From: Symbiodinium natans
Taxonomy: Eukaryota > Sar > Dinophyceae > Suessiales > Symbiodiniaceae
Direction: 5' to 3'
Assembly: GCA_905221605.1 (NCBI GenBank)
Contig: CAJNDS010002546.1
Location: 758,684 to 822,683, forward strand
DNA: 64,000 bases
Shown here: piece after piece, positions 26,741 to 39,134 of the stretch
Numbering within the stretch: position 1 is the first letter of the stretch
Layout: every line of letters starts with the position of its first letter
Made by a program: the position numbers and the translations under genes
Notes under the pieces: generated by a model
Told to the model about the DNA's origin: nothing
What the model saw: the letters and a program-made list of their open reading frames with translations, nothing else
Database searches by the model: none

Positions 26741-27354
26741 CAGGATCACCGTAGTTCTCGGGTGAGAAATTGTGAGGACCTGAGATTCTGGGCATGACCC
26801 CGCCAAACCTCGTCGAAGTCAGAACAGGGTCCAAAACGTAAACGGACATCCGAATAAGAGTTCTCCTCCGAACCAGCTCACCCCTCTTAGGCCGCTTAGA
26901 CCCGAAGGCCAAAGAGCAAGGCCTTCCACCACCACGCCGTCCTCAGAAGGGCCGGTTCTGCTAAGGCTGCGAACAAAAGCTCGAAGGCTTGTGCGGTGTC
27001 GGGTGTGGTGTTTCAAGCTTTTCAGCATATGTCAGGAGGCCTGTGCTTAGGTTAATTCGTGGGGTGATGTTGATACACATCTGTGCACAAAGAGTCACGA
27101 AGTCATCGTCAGCAAAACAGCTGAACAAGTTTGAAGGCTCTGCTGCGGCGCTTCTTTAGCCAGCCTTACCTGTTTAGGGTAGAGATGGGTAAGGAGATGG
27201 CCGCGCGTTTTTTAATCGTCGCGGTGGATAGCAGCACTTCTGCCTGAGCACTCACCCCGGTTCTTCACACTTCCGTTGTTGTGCTGCTTGCAAAGTTCTT
27301 GGCGGCATCGCTGACCATTACGAGGAGCTTTCAGAATCCGATAGCAGCAAGTCT
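26741..27354. other. Spacer between PPR-like and ankyrin genes
   Basis: Minus-strand frames at 26694-27028 lack a recognised domain; they could be upstream PPR exons. Nothing else is seen. Confidence 0.35.
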
Positions 27355-28470
27355 AGGACATCGAGATGGTTGTTCCACCGCGCATGGCAGGGGACCGGTC
27401 ACGTCGTAAGCGAACCTTTTCGCCCCAAAGTCCAGCAGCAAGCGTGCAGTTCCCATGTTGCCAAGGCAGCCTCATGAAGGGCCGTCCTCCCATCGGCATC
27501 GGGAGTGTCTGTTGGAGCCATGGCCTCCAGCAGCAAGCGCACAATTTCCGCATCGCTGGTAAGATGCAGACTAGTACGGCCATCAGTGGCTGAGGCCACG
27601 TCTGCACAAGCACCAGCATTCAGGAGCAAACGCACTGCGTCGGCATGGTCAGCGCATGCAGCAATCTGCAATGGGGTGTAGCCAGTGTCATCGACAAGCT
27701 CCATGCTGGCAGCAGCCTCCAACAACAAATGCACCATTTCCGGATGACCATGTTGACAGGCCTCGCAAAAAGCTCTGCCTTAGCAAATTTACTCTTCATG
27801 AATTCAAAGCACAACACGAAAAAAAGACTACTGAAACCCTTTACCCAGACAAGCACAAGCTAGAGAATCCGCAAGCCTTCTGCCTGGCCGCCATTGACGT
27901 CAGCCACATTCGGATCAGAACTTGCCTCCAGCAGCAGGCCTGGCACTTCCAATCCATCTGAAACTCTGGAGCGTTTTCAATTACAGGGCTTCGTGGAGTT
28001 TAAAAGTGAGCTATCAAATCTCACTCCTGTGTTCGGGGTCAGGCAACGCTCAAAAGTACAAGGCTTGCCAACTGGACCACTGAGAGGCGTGCGATCTCTA
28101 CGTGGCCTTTTCGGGCAGCCTCAACGAGGGGCACCCTGCCGCTAGAGTCCTGCAGGTTTGGATCTAGGGGCCGCTGCAAAATTTCTTCGACTACATCCCG
28201 GCGCAGAGGGCTATCAGCTGCACGCGCCAACTCATCTCTGCTTTCTGCACACTCGCAGAATGGCAAGAGAACCAAGAGGACATCATTGGGCAAATTCAGA
28301 GTCTCATCGTCCCCCAGAGCACGGCCTTCGTGCAGAAGCCTTTGTCGAAAGCGTGGCACCCCACACACTCCATGCAAGTGCTGCTTCAGCATCTTCACAT
28401 TCTCTGACTCGGAGCTTTCCGCAGGAATCGTGGCCCACTTCTCTCCCGAAACTCGCCAGACATGCAGCAT
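27355..28470 (-). pseudogene. Ubiquitin-like plus ankyrin-repeat protein, frameshifted
   Basis: Exon 1 (28470 to about 28084) starts MLHVWRVSGEKW, an N-terminal ubiquitin-like fold with RFRQRLLHEGRALGDDE and the VLLVLLPF strand. An ankyrin start follows (DPNLQDSSGRVPLVEAARK, then GHVEIARL). About 27962-27880 gives part of a repeat (PGLLLEASSDPNVADVNGG). About 27778-27400 gives three more ankyrin repeats (GHPEMVHLLLEAA, YTPLQIAACADHADAVRLLL, GRTSLHLTSDAEIVRLLLEA, GRTALHEAAL). At about 27470 the frame shifts by one base; the adjacent frame continues TARLLLDFGAKRF to about 27355. The family is abundant in dinoflagellates and likely mediates protein-protein contacts. Either the gene is decaying or one base is missing in the assembly. 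Confidence 0.7.
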
Positions 28471-29900
28471 GGCACTCAAGAAGCAAACTGAGGCTTTCAA
28501 TATGCATGATTCCACCGGGCAGGATAACCATAGATTCATAGATTCATAGACACAGAACAGCACCCCTCCCCGCCCCCTTTAATTGAGGGTCCACTGCAAA
28601 GTGCACTATGCTGCTGCAAGGCAGGGGGACACTTGCTTCAACCAAATGCTTGAAAATGTTCCCCTGTTTGTGTGCCCGTGTTCAAGCGCCTGCAACGAAC
28701 CGACCCATGGTTAAACGGGTTTAGTCTTCAGATTTTGCTGTAGCGAGAGCAACCCTTAGCCCCCACTGAAATCCCTGAAAACCTTTTGAAGTTCAGGGTT
28801 TCAGGAACAGGGTGCAGGAACGCGGGCCCGAGCCCAAGCCTATCGGGCTTTTCGCGGCTTCAGGGGCTTAGGCTAGAGGGCTGTAAGTGCTTCAGGACAC
28901 TTCGGGGGCTGTCTCAAGAGCCCACCCCCAGAAACCCCGTGAAGTCCTAGAAGCCTCAGCCTTCCCACAGCCTTTAGGTACACACCAGCCGTTCTTCGAA
29001 GCTCCACAAGAATCTTTTGAGGCAGTCGTACAACAAGATAAGGGTATATGAGAGCTCTAGACCTTGAACGCTGTAGCCACTACAGTTGCAGCCGAACCGA
29101 AGTCTGAAACTTTGCGGGGCAGGATACATGGGAATTAGCAGATGGCAAGCCCTGAAACCTCGGCTCTCTCGGGTGTTTTGGAACCTTTTTTGGCTTCCTG
29201 ACAAGCGTCTCAGAAGATGCCACAGCTGAACATCCAAGGATATGAGCGTCCACCGGCCTCGCACCGTCTTGCCCCAGATAAAAAAGCAGAGGTGTCATGA
29301 GTGTCATGCTCGCTAGTTCGTCAAGAAGGTGCTTGTAACAGGGTGATTGGAGGGTTTCGACATGTCCGCGGCCAGATGTCTTGTAGATTTTGTCAAGGTT
29401 AAGTGGGCTCCACGCAGAAAAGGGCCAGTCATTCTGACAAGTTCAGCACGTTCTCCAGCCAGACAAACTAGCCGCATGCCTCCAAACTTCTAACCCTGAC
29501 TACGGCTAACCGGCAATTTGGTTGCTTTCAAAGCTGACATAAGCCGACGAAACTGACGAAACCCTCGAAGTCAAATCGAGCCGAAGAAGCTTCAGGATAC
29601 ACTCCATTGCAGCAGCTGGAACAAGCTGCGCTGCCATCTGCCTGAGGGTGTTGTGGCCCGGCTTATGTGGGGGGGCTTCTTGCTCTTCGTCTTCTTGGTC
29701 TTCTCCGCAGCTCGTCCCACACGCACAGGGCGAGTCGGGGGGACGGACCGCAGGATCGGGGCAATCGAAGGCGAACACACAGCACCAAACAAGGAACCCC
29801 CCCACCCCCACACCCCCCCCCCTCGCCCACCGAACCCACAAAGAAAACCCCGCAGCTCCCAGGAAGGCTCTTGGGACCTCAGCTTGGGCCTTGGAAGCTG
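28471..29900. other. Anonymous region with a few unassigned frames
   Basis: A minus-strand island at about 29300-29100 (FYLGQDGARPVDAHILG) looks protein-like but has no known domain. No repeat array was noted apart from C-rich sequence at 29800-29825. Confidence 0.3.
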
Positions 29901-29913
29901 ATTCAAGCCAAGG

Positions 29914-30123
29914 GTGCCACTGCGTCGCCCGGCTGCAGACATCCGTGACAGCAGTGAAGGTGACGACATCCTCAAAGCGTTGAATAACACAATTGCTGCA
30001 GGCAAACTAGCCCTGCGAGTACCCAACAACGAGGATGGGGCGCGCAAGAATGCGACATGGGACCTGGAACTCAACAACTACATTGCAGTATGGGGCTCTT
30101 CGACAAAGCTGAGCTTTAATTAG
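29914..30123 (+). CDS. Small unassigned ORF, 69 residues
   Basis: Reads MPLRRPAADIRDSSEGDDIL and continues with a balanced composition (ALNNTIAAGKLALRVPNNED, ATWDLELNNYIAVWGS) to TAG at 30121-30123. A weak CAG/AAG acceptor context lies upstream, so it may be a final exon. No family recognised. The minus frame over the same bases is Gly- and Arg-rich and less convincing. Confidence 0.3.
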   Translation: MPLRRPAADIRDSSEGDDILKALNNTIAAGKLALRVPNNEDGARKNATWDLELNNYIAVWGSSTKLSFN

Positions 30124-30369
30124 AGCAGCAGCCCACATTGAACTCGGGAGCAACCCCAGATGCTAAACGAAACCTGGCAGCAGGAACTTGACTGCTCACA
30201 CGCAGCTTGCGCAGTGCGCCCAGAGAAGGCCGCCACTCCTGAGGTGTGATGCGCAAGCACCAGAAACTTGAGAAACAGCGAGTGCTAGCAAGCCCCACAG
30301 CATGAGTGGGTTAGGGGGCCCCACAGCATGGGTGGCTTAGGGGGTTGCACTTCCTTCTGGCACCCTACG

Positions 30370-32130
30370 CCATCAGTCAGCCTGTTGCCGGCGAAACGGT
30401 CTTGCTGCAACTGCTGAATGGGCTCGGCGTCAGCTGCGCAGGCGGCACAAGCGGCGTTACAGCCAGGCAGAGACACCTCGTTCAAAACAGCCCCAGAGCC
30501 TGCCGACCACCCCCCCCTCCCAAATTCAAAAAAACAAGAACTGAAACCATGCAGCCCTCTGAACGCCAAGAACCGGCACAACATCACCATCAAACTCAAA
30601 ACGCGAGGCCCGCAAATGTTGGACCATCAGCCCGAGCATCTTGGCCTGCAGTGCCCGCTGTGCGGAGTCGGCGAGAAGAGACGCGGCCCGGGGCCAGTTG
30701 CTCTCCTCCGGAAAGTAGAGTTCATATTCTTGGGACCATGCTCGGGTTTAGAGCCCAAAGGCATAAAAGTACAACCGCTTTTTGGTGCCTCCGCAGATCG
30801 CCATTTACTGGATGCAGTGCCAACTGGCGCAGGGCCAAGTGAAGGGCGGTTAATACAGAGGTAGAGCCGTTAACAGCCTGGGCCTGTCCCTCCTGAGCAG
30901 GTTTACCAAGACTAAGACTTGATGTGGCGGCTGGATGCTTCAGCAGACTGAGGTTGGACAAGGTATACCTACAACGGAGTCAATGAACGCCAGCAACTGA
31001 GCAATCCACAACATCCACAAAACATGCACAGCGTCCAGCGATGCACAGGCAGACGCTGCCAAAGCTGCGTCGGTCTTTGTGGCCGAAGCAGCCAAGGCAC
31101 GAAGGACCTTGGTTGTTTGGGAGTGTAACAAAGTTTAGGTTTGAGATACCATGCTGGCTCCTTCCATGGCCCTGAGTTAGCACAAGCTGATGATACTTTG
31201 TGTGAGCTGCCGCATGTTGACATGGCGTCGAATAGTAGGACTGGCTACAAATTTCTGAAGAGTCGACCCCGGGAGATTCTATAGAGCATCCGAACAAAGC
31301 CCTCCTTCTGGGCGCCCAGCTTCGTGGGACTCCTCCCAGCTACCTTTGCTGCGAAGTGCCCCAAGGGTGGCCTCGGATGCAAAATGGCTCGAAGTCCTTG
31401 TTGGTGAATTTGGGAAACAGTGCCATCCCCGAATCGAAATCGGCCTCACCGGCACGCAGCTGCGTAGCTGATTCACTACCCAATGAAGCTATTGGAGCGG
31501 AGGCTCCTACAGCTAAAGTAAGCCAAAAACTCACAGCAACGCCGTCAACCGGAACCATCTCCCCGCCTGTGTCAAGACGAGTTCCCTCAGTTCACTCCCT
31601 GCGCTCCCCGCATTGAGCTGGGCCCGCTGACATCGCTTGCAGCCGTCGAAAGTGATGAGACAGCCCTGGGACCGAGGAAGGGACCCGGCGCTCCATGCTT
31701 TGTGGGGTGCCTTCTGATGAACTACCACGAGCTCCAAAATGTCCCAACCGGATCAGGAACACATTGGGGAAACATGCCGGAACGCCAAAAGGACATACCG
31801 AGCCCAACGGAAACTCGCATGGAGCCTGTCCCGCATCTCCTGCAGCAGGCTTGTGCATGTTGCCCAGCACCCACCCTCTCGTAGGGCCTCAAGGACTGCG
31901 CGAAAGCCATGAGCCTGCTGCGTCGTTGTTGCATAATCGCTGGTCACTGACATCGGGTGCTTGTGCGGATGCTGCACTCTGTGTACTCAATATGCTGGTC
32001 ATCGAGGTGTGCTTAGTCACGGACGGAATGACTGAACTTGGCCGAAACAATGGCGCTACAGCATTTGCTGCTAGAGCGGCTGATGCGAACGCTGTGTACG
32101 ATGCCAGGCTCCTCAGTGAGAGCGCAGCCG
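30370..32130 (-). CDS. Possible intron-rich gene on minus, unassigned
   Basis: Protein-like islands lie in order on minus: about 32130-31985 (LSLRSLASYTAFASAALAAN), about 31950-31800 (AHGFRAVLEALREGG then CWATCTSLLQEMRD, a helical-repeat look), about 31520-31350 (GEADFDSGMALFPKFTNKDF), about 31110-30975 (ASLDAVHVLWMLWIAQLLAF) and about 30940-30790 (VLTALHLALRQLALHP). No start, stop or domain can be fixed. Helix-pair repeats of PPR or similar type are possible. Linking the islands into one gene is inference. Confidence 0.25.
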
Positions 32131-32331
32131 GGTGACGAATTCTGATCTCGAGCTGACTGTGCTGCTTTTCGGTTACCAAACCCCCACCCCCCCACCCGGC
32201 AATACTACGAAGGCTAACCTTGCCGAACAAGGCTCGGACGAAGCAACGCGTGCCAGGATGCCAGGAGGGCGCCAGCCCGGTGCCAAACGTGGCGGCAAGC
32301 CAGCAGTGGCGAAGCTGCAGAGGGCGAGGGA

Positions 32332-32425
32332 TTTTTTTTGGCACCCGACTAGCCACGGCACAGCGGGGTTAACTGGTTGGTCTGGGGAAAATTCCAGGCG
32401 AGGGTTTAGGGTTTAGGGTTTGAAG
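32332..32425 (+). repeat. Dispersed TTTTTTTGGCACCCGA motif followed by TTTAGGG units
   Basis: A 38-bp motif at 32333-32370 (T7, then GGCACCCGACTAGCCACGG and CACAGCGGGGTT) recurs with two mismatches at 42846-42883. Both copies are followed by TTTAGGG units, here at 32398-32421. Confidence 0.75.
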
Positions 32426-32429
32426 AATA

Positions 32430-35400
32430 GTGCAGTTTCAAGGTAAAGTTTGCGCAACAGCCGGAGAGCGCGACGCAAACTCGCATTCCCGAAGACGCAA
32501 GTCCAGAAACGACAGCCCCAAAACCCACACGGGGATAGAGACAACTCGAAGTCGCGTTGAAGATTCGATTTCCGTTTCGTCCAGAACTAACTAATATTGG
32601 GCTCGAGTCCGCTTGAGCCTGCAGAATTACATATATTGACTGCACATGGGCAGAAAAGCACCCTGCGTGGATCTCCGCAGTCTGCTTGCAGTCTGAAGAT
32701 CAGCACGGGGAACCAAAAGAAACGCTTGGATTCTTTAAGCTCTTGCCAAGGTGCTCTGGGCGAGATCAGGTCCTGGCAGCCCTCTATCACCCCAGCCCTA
32801 AAACCAGAAATCGCCGACCCGTGGGTTGAGCAGGAACTGAGACAGGCATGCTGAGTGCAACGCTTGCTATAGAACGTCTTTCGGTGGGGGTCGAAAACGG
32901 TTTGCACGGGGCTGTGCATGTCTAACATGATGGCTTTGCAAGTCGGGGCCCCGACTTCAAGTTGATGGATCGCCCTAGCAAACACCCGTACCGAAACCCC
33001 AAAACCTCGAAGCCTAAAACCAAAACCGCCAAGGACGAAACCCGTAAATCCCAAAAAAGCCCGCCCAGCACCTCTGTCACCCCTGTCAGGGTATGAGAGG
33101 GGGCATCTCACTCGATATTTCGACAATCTGCTGCTAGTATTGGGTCTTCGAGTCGGTCGCTTCGAGCCCCTCGTAGACCAACCGAAGCATGGCTGGGTCT
33201 GGCTTGGGGGGGTTGCTCAGAGCGCACATGGGACTCTAGGCACCTCTTCATATTGCAGCGCTTGGCGCGCGACCTCGCAGAGCACACCCTGGACCTCGCA
33301 GTTCCCCTTGTCCTCCAAGGCCGGATCTGAAAGCGTTCTCGATGCTGCTCAGGGCCTGCATCCAACCTTACCGCTGCCATGTCAGGTTTTATTTTCGGGC
33401 TATGGTAGAGGGCTTGAGCGCCACGCCACTAGCCCTTACCAGAAGTTGTGGAGTAAAACCTTTTGCTCTGAAGACCGAGAAGCCTCCAAACCAACGACAG
33501 TTCGTATGCCTGTACCCTGGCGCAGCTGCGCAAGGTTGATGTGCTATAGCAGGCCTGAAAACCATTATGTCTATCAGTTGTCTACTTACTCTTGGGACAC
33601 GTGGGTCAATGCCCTCTGTTTGCGGCTCCGGCAGCATCGGCCACGTTCGAGCGCAGTCAAAACGGTGTTGTAGGAGATCCTGATAAGCGCAGGTAGGTTT
33701 CCTGTTGCGGCCTGAAACTAAGAACCTTGTAAGTCAGGGTTTAGGCTAGGGCTTGTTGGTGCAAGACACACAGAGCTGAACCCGACTGGGGCCTTCCTCT
33801 TGACTGCAAGGAGGAGGCGTGGCATTAACTCACTGCGCGAAGGGCCTCTACCTCACTGTTCCACTTCCAGCGAGCCCCCCCGAGGAGTTTTAATCTAAAC
33901 TTCAGCCACGGCTCACATCCATTCGCAAGCAAAGCTGGCGGCAAGCGTCCTGCAGATGCGGTGGGGTCATAAAAATCATGAAAACGAGTCTGAATCCAGA
34001 AATGATCAAACCAACTGCCTCAAACTTCAATGCCCTGAACCACAGCGCTCCAAGTCGTGGCTTGCAGCTTGCCAAAGCCTGCTGCATGTCAAGGAGCCTC
34101 CGTCGGGTGAGGTGTCAGGTGTCATGTTTACTTATGTTGCATTCGCTTTGGGAGATGACGTTTATACGTGAAGCTAGCGAACTCAGGGTCTGGACATCGG
34201 AGTGCTCAATCTTCCGGAAATCCTCTTGGGCCTCCCAAACACCACTGTTAACCGATTCAAGTCCCACAAGCCTTCAACTCGCCCTGAACACCACGTCCGT
34301 CCGACAGCCCTCAGGGAGCGTCGCATAGCTGGACTGAGCTACATTGCAAGGCCAAGTGTGTCCGCGTGTCGTTTGAGAGGCGAGTATACAAGTTCTGAAG
34401 TGAACGGCAAACCTCAGAGAAGCACCAACACCACTCACCACACGGCACGAATGGACAACCCCTAAACCCTAAACCCTAAATGAGAACCGGAGATTAGCAC
34501 CAACATCATCACAGAGGCTGAGCTGCGTGTTGACCACGACGACATCCCTCGGATTCTACAGACTTCAACAAGACTTCAGATTACTGTGCCTGGGGGTTTT
34601 TGGGATGAAAAGTCTGGAGCTTCCTTGTCCCTTTACGCAATCATCCCGGCCCCCTTTTGCACACATGTGAATACGTGCGCCGCTAAGCCCTTTTTTCTAC
34701 AATGCATCCCTCTATAGTAACTCTAGTAACTTACTCTCATACCTCCTCAAGCCGGGTAGCAGCTCGATGCGATTCGCGCGCGTTTTGGTCACGACCTGCA
34801 GTCTATAGGAATGATGGGGCATAAGGTTTTACACAGGTTTCAGGGCTCACCCAAACCCAACACGCAACTCCCACAGAAAGAGCGCTCACCCGGAAAAACC
34901 AAGGACCTGCTGTTTGAGAATTGTAATGAGAGCTGTTCTTAAGGGATGATCCTGCTAATGACTCAGGCTCCAGGATCCTACACCCAGCACCGCGCCTGCA
35001 ATCCCGCAGCCCAGCCCGTGCCGCGCGCGCAAGCGCTGCTCAGAACCTCCGTACTTGGGATTACGAGCCCTGGGCTTGCAATCAGATCTGCAGGTTCAGG
35101 TGAGGACTTTAGGAGTGCGTGGAGTTGATTGGGCGTGTGCTGCTGAGGTCCCGCTATATAGCCTGTATCTGCGGGTTACCATGTGCAGGCTTTGGAGCGA
35201 GGCCATCCGGCCACAAATACCGCAGAAGTGGCAACCCATGGCTCCAAACAGACTCCGGAAGCACTGCGAACCAAAGCCCTGCCAAGCTATACTATGCAAG
35301 TCCCTGGGTTTTGAGTTTTTGCTTGTGATTTGCTGATGAGGGTTCCACGGCATTCTCTATGCCGGACCTCCCTTAATGCCGAAGGACAGCGATCGTCACG

Positions 35401-36020
35401 GGAGAATCGTCGAAGAACCTTGCCGCCAAGGAGACGGAGAGGAGCCACCGTCCATCTGCACAGCGGGTGTCGACTTTGGGACACTCATGAATAAGGCTTC
35501 CTAACCGATACAACACCAACCCAAGCACCTTTCCTACAGTCGTGAAGGGTTTGCTGGCACTGATCACTGGTGGGCTGCAACCACTTCACGGGAAATCCGT
35601 TGTTCTCCCCTGTAAATGCCCTGGCTTCGAGGGCCTCAACCCTTTCTGAACCTCTCCAGAAAGTAGGGGTCGAGTTTCTGTGGCAGGCAGGTTCCTCCAA
35701 ACTTTCCGCCCTTCAAAAAAAGCCGCAATCTCGCGCTGAGGCGAATTCATTAAAACTCGGATGCATGCGTCGGGACTTTCAAATCATAAATCTGGCGCTC
35801 CACAACCCGATGCCCGATATGACTCCCGCATGACGATGTAAAAGTGCTGTAGTTGCGATGCACCCTGCAGTCTAACACCCTGATATAGGAATGTAAAGGA
35901 CAACTCCTGAACAGCGTGCCCTGAGACTATAGCACCTCAACCCGGATCTTCGGCAAAGAGGCGGTCGGAGAGACGTTGGCGCAGCACTGGAACCAGTTCA
36001 GCGAAGCGGAGCCTTGCATT
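32430..36020. other. Anonymous region, no supported gene
   Basis: Contains a short CCCTAAA block at 34459-34483. The longest frame (33140-33673, +) has no recognisable domain, and overlapping frames on both strands are equally open. Confidence 0.35.
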
Positions 36021-36022
36021 TT

Positions 36023-36024
<2 letters not shown>

Positions 36025-36056
<32 letters not shown>
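36025..36056 (+). repeat. Poly-G tract, 32 bp
   Basis: Uninterrupted G run. Its exact length in the genome is uncertain because homopolymers are read poorly. Confidence 0.95.
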
Positions 36057-36057
<1 letters not shown>

Positions 36058-38399
36058 GTTTCTGTGCCAGTCCAAGACTGCTGGGAGTTCCGGGTTTACG
36101 GGCTAGTTGACGACCCAACCCAGGGCTGGCAAGAAGCATGGTCGTGCCGACGAGGTCGAGAGCCTTCGTCCACCTGATGTTGAAGGAGTTTTGGGCGAGG
36201 AACGTCTGGAGTTTTCATGGGTTTGCGAGCGCAGGGAAAGGATGCTGATGGACTGAAACTGGCATTTCGCTCCCAGAAACGAATCTTGCCCAAAGCTTGA
36301 AGCCCGGGCTCTAAATGGCTGTGGCTCAAAGAAGGGTGCCTAGTACCTTGCCCCGTGCCGGACCCCCCCCCCCCAAGGACATTTTGTAAGCGGAACTATC
36401 TTCGAGGCCTCCTTCAGAGGCGGGGCTTGTTGGGGAACAGGCTCGCCGCAGAGAGAACGGCTTGGCTACGAACTCTGCATGTCGCAAAAAGGTGCCAGGG
36501 GCACGCCACAAGGCGCAAAGCCGCAGCATGAAACAACATCCTTTAAGTGGACGCTCTCACAAAAGGCCCTGCACCTCGAACTCGAAATGACCTCCACCTC
36601 CAAGATTCCAGCAACCCTCTCCAAGACTCCCGCTGGGCAGCTCGTGCGACGCATGTCCCTGGCTTGCTCTGGGGTATATCGGGCTTTGGGAAGAATCTCC
36701 GAGATGAACTGACGACTTGCCTCAGAACGACACTGACCCGACAGCCCGACAGTCCTTATCATGGTGGTGTGAAGGCTTTGCCGTACAACCCTCCTCAACC
36801 TTTAAACCCGATCAAGGCTCTCATTGACACGGCGTTGGCTCGAAGCCCTTTCAGCTGCATCTGCCTCTCCAGATTTGAGACTTGGGTCACTTGCGATGTG
36901 GTACAGGAGAGCGTGGATCCTAGTCTGGCTCCCACACATTCTCCTTGTTACTAATAATTGTGGGTTTCTATTGCTACGACGCTACTTGTTCGCAGTATTT
37001 GTTCCCGGCATGAAAGTGAAACCACCTGTTCCCTGAGCCGTGCTGCTCCGCTCTATTGACCTATCCTGCAACTTGACTATCCCTGCTTGCTCTCTCAGAT
37101 ACAGCGACCAAGTGAGCTTTTACGACGCAGCTGCCAATGAATCTGGGGTGCTTCAAGACTTCACAAGGTTCCTGGCATGCACGTTCCTCACCCCCCGCAT
37201 CACTGACTTATTCAATCTGAAGCAGCTTCCTGCACCAGTGCGCCCCAAACAAGAAGAATTTTGGGGAGCTCGAAACCCTCGACGAACTCCAAGCAGAACA
37301 CCTCAAACCCTATCAAGAGGCCTCACAAGGTGCAGAACTGAGCTCCAGCTGGCTCCCGAGGCACTGGCACAAGCCTGGGTGTGCCGAGAGGTTGAGCGGA
37401 AAACGGTTTTTTTATAGGCTTATACCGAGAATAGAGAGCTGGAAAACTCGAGGCTTCTGTCAGGTTTGGGTGTAGAGATGCGGGCGATGGGCGTGTTGTT
37501 TGGTGAGCGGATAGAATGTACCCTATAACGTACCAAGCGCACTTTCTTAGAAACTGCTTGCGGAGAATCTCGAGCCTCTGGAAAGCACACTCACCTGCCG
37601 CAGCTGTAGGAATTTAATTACATTCGCACTCGCCAGCGCCACTTGCATCTGGGCGGCAGCTACGGACACGCGGTCCGCACGCAAGCCTAGCGGTTCAGAG
37701 AACAACTGGTCTCCAAAGATCGTGGTGGAGATACAAGAAAGTTAAGAAAGCTAAGGCATGCTTCAGCCTTTCCAGGCAAGGTACAGAGCGAGCAATCTCA
37801 CTCATGGTTCACATCCGTGGCCGAAACCCCGGATGACTTTCCGATCCCCGAGCCTTCACCCCCTTGGCCATTACCCGTACATAGTTCCCACACATCTGAC
37901 ACACCTTCAAAGACTACGAAAAAACGCATCCCAAGAAAACACACACCTAATCTCTGAAGTCCCTGTCTTTCCTGGCCTCGTTGGAGACCTTGGTGTAGGA
38001 GATCCGCGCTGAGCTGCCAGCTGTGCCCGGCCTCAAAGCAAAGCAGATGAGCACTTCACGAGTCGTTGATGGGTTGGGACTCAAGGGACCAGGCCGGTAA
38101 CCCCAAGCTGTACCTGGTCTGAGCTTGGGGGATCTCAAACCTTCACCCAGAAGTTGAAGTTACACCTTCAGCAACCGACTCTAAATCCTAAACCCGAAGC
38201 CCTCATCACTGAAGCGCCCATAGGCCCTATTCCCCAAGTAAGGCTCCCCTATGCGTAGACGTAATCCCAGACGAAGCTTATGGTGCCATTATGAAAGGAA
38301 TATTTGGTGCCTAGAATTGCAACAAGAAGTGTGCCATTGTGAGCCTCCAACCCTACACTCGAAGGCCTAAACAGAAACCGTTTGTTTTGAACCCGGGCT
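36057..38399. other. Anonymous region with weak coding islands
   Basis: A C12 tract lies at 36363-36374. A plus island at about 37100-37230 after a CAG acceptor (YSDQVSFYDAAANESGVLQ) continues in another frame as GELETLDELQAEHLKPYQE to about 37340. A minus island at about 36720-36590 (SEILPKARYTPEQARDM) is also mildly protein-like. None has a recognised domain. Confidence 0.3.
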
Positions 38400-38515
38400 C
38401 TCTGAGTTAAACCCTAAACTCTAAACCCTGAACCCCGTAATTCAACTCTAAACCCCAAACGAAACTGAACCCTACCAGCGGATCCTCTAGGTTGAGAAAA
38501 CCCTAAACCCTAAAC
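38400..38515 (-). repeat. CCCTAAA telomere-like repeats
   Basis: AAACCCTAAACTCTAAACCCTG-type units, opposite in orientation to the blocks at 155-520 and 2270-2580. Confidence 0.85.
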
Positions 38516-39031
38516 CCAGCCCCGCGGCTGCGTGGAGCGCTGAGTTGAAAGAGATCCCCTCGAGTTGGAGGGCGGCTCTGCCGACATCCTCAGTTCTTTT
38601 TTGGGCACCCGCCAAGCAGACAAGCCACACTGCCGGTTAATATTTCGGGATGACTAGCGTGCTGATTGACTGGGAATCCTCGCAGGGATGTCTTCGCAGC
38701 AATCGACCGACTTGGTTCAGGGTTTGGGGCTTCGGGTTCTCCCAGATTCTTCATGGACCCTCTCGATTTGACTGGCTTCAGGCAGCTGCGGAATAGCACA
38801 GTTAGCAGAGGCTGTCAAAACCTCTCTCCACCGAACTGCAGCAGGGCCACCCGTAGCAAGTGAGATGCCCGACGCCAGTGCAGGAAACTCCTTTATGCAA
38901 GAAGCTTTCTTCAAGTGAACGCACAAACTCACTGCAATAGCTGTTGCTTCAATGTGCTGCTTTGGGCAACTCCGTCCCGATCACCTGGACATCTGCAAAA
39001 CCGAAGTGACTGATCGACTACCCCCCAATGA
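38516..39031. other. Anonymous stretch with a weak minus-strand exon-like island
   Basis: The minus strand at about 38930-38770 reads ASGISLATGGPAAVRWREV and ASANCAIPQLPEAS, resembling an exon. No domain recognised. Confidence 0.3.
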
Positions 39032-39034
39032 CTA

Positions 39035-39134
39035 CTATTTGCTTAAGAACCCCAAAGGAATAAAAAATGCTAATCCCCATATTACCCTTAATAAGGAAGA
39101 ATATTTTATATTTTTCGGGTTCTTAAGCAAACAG
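39035..39134. mobile_element. 100-bp terminal-inverted-repeat element (MITE-like), TA target duplication
   Basis: The ends CTATTTGCTTAAGAACCC (39035-39052) and its reverse complement with one mismatch (39117-39134) flank an A/T-rich core whose halves are also partly complementary. TA lies on both sides (39033-39034 and 39135-39136), as expected for Tc1/mariner-type insertion; counting TA and the next base, the inverted repeat is 21 bp. No coding capacity. Confidence 0.65.
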
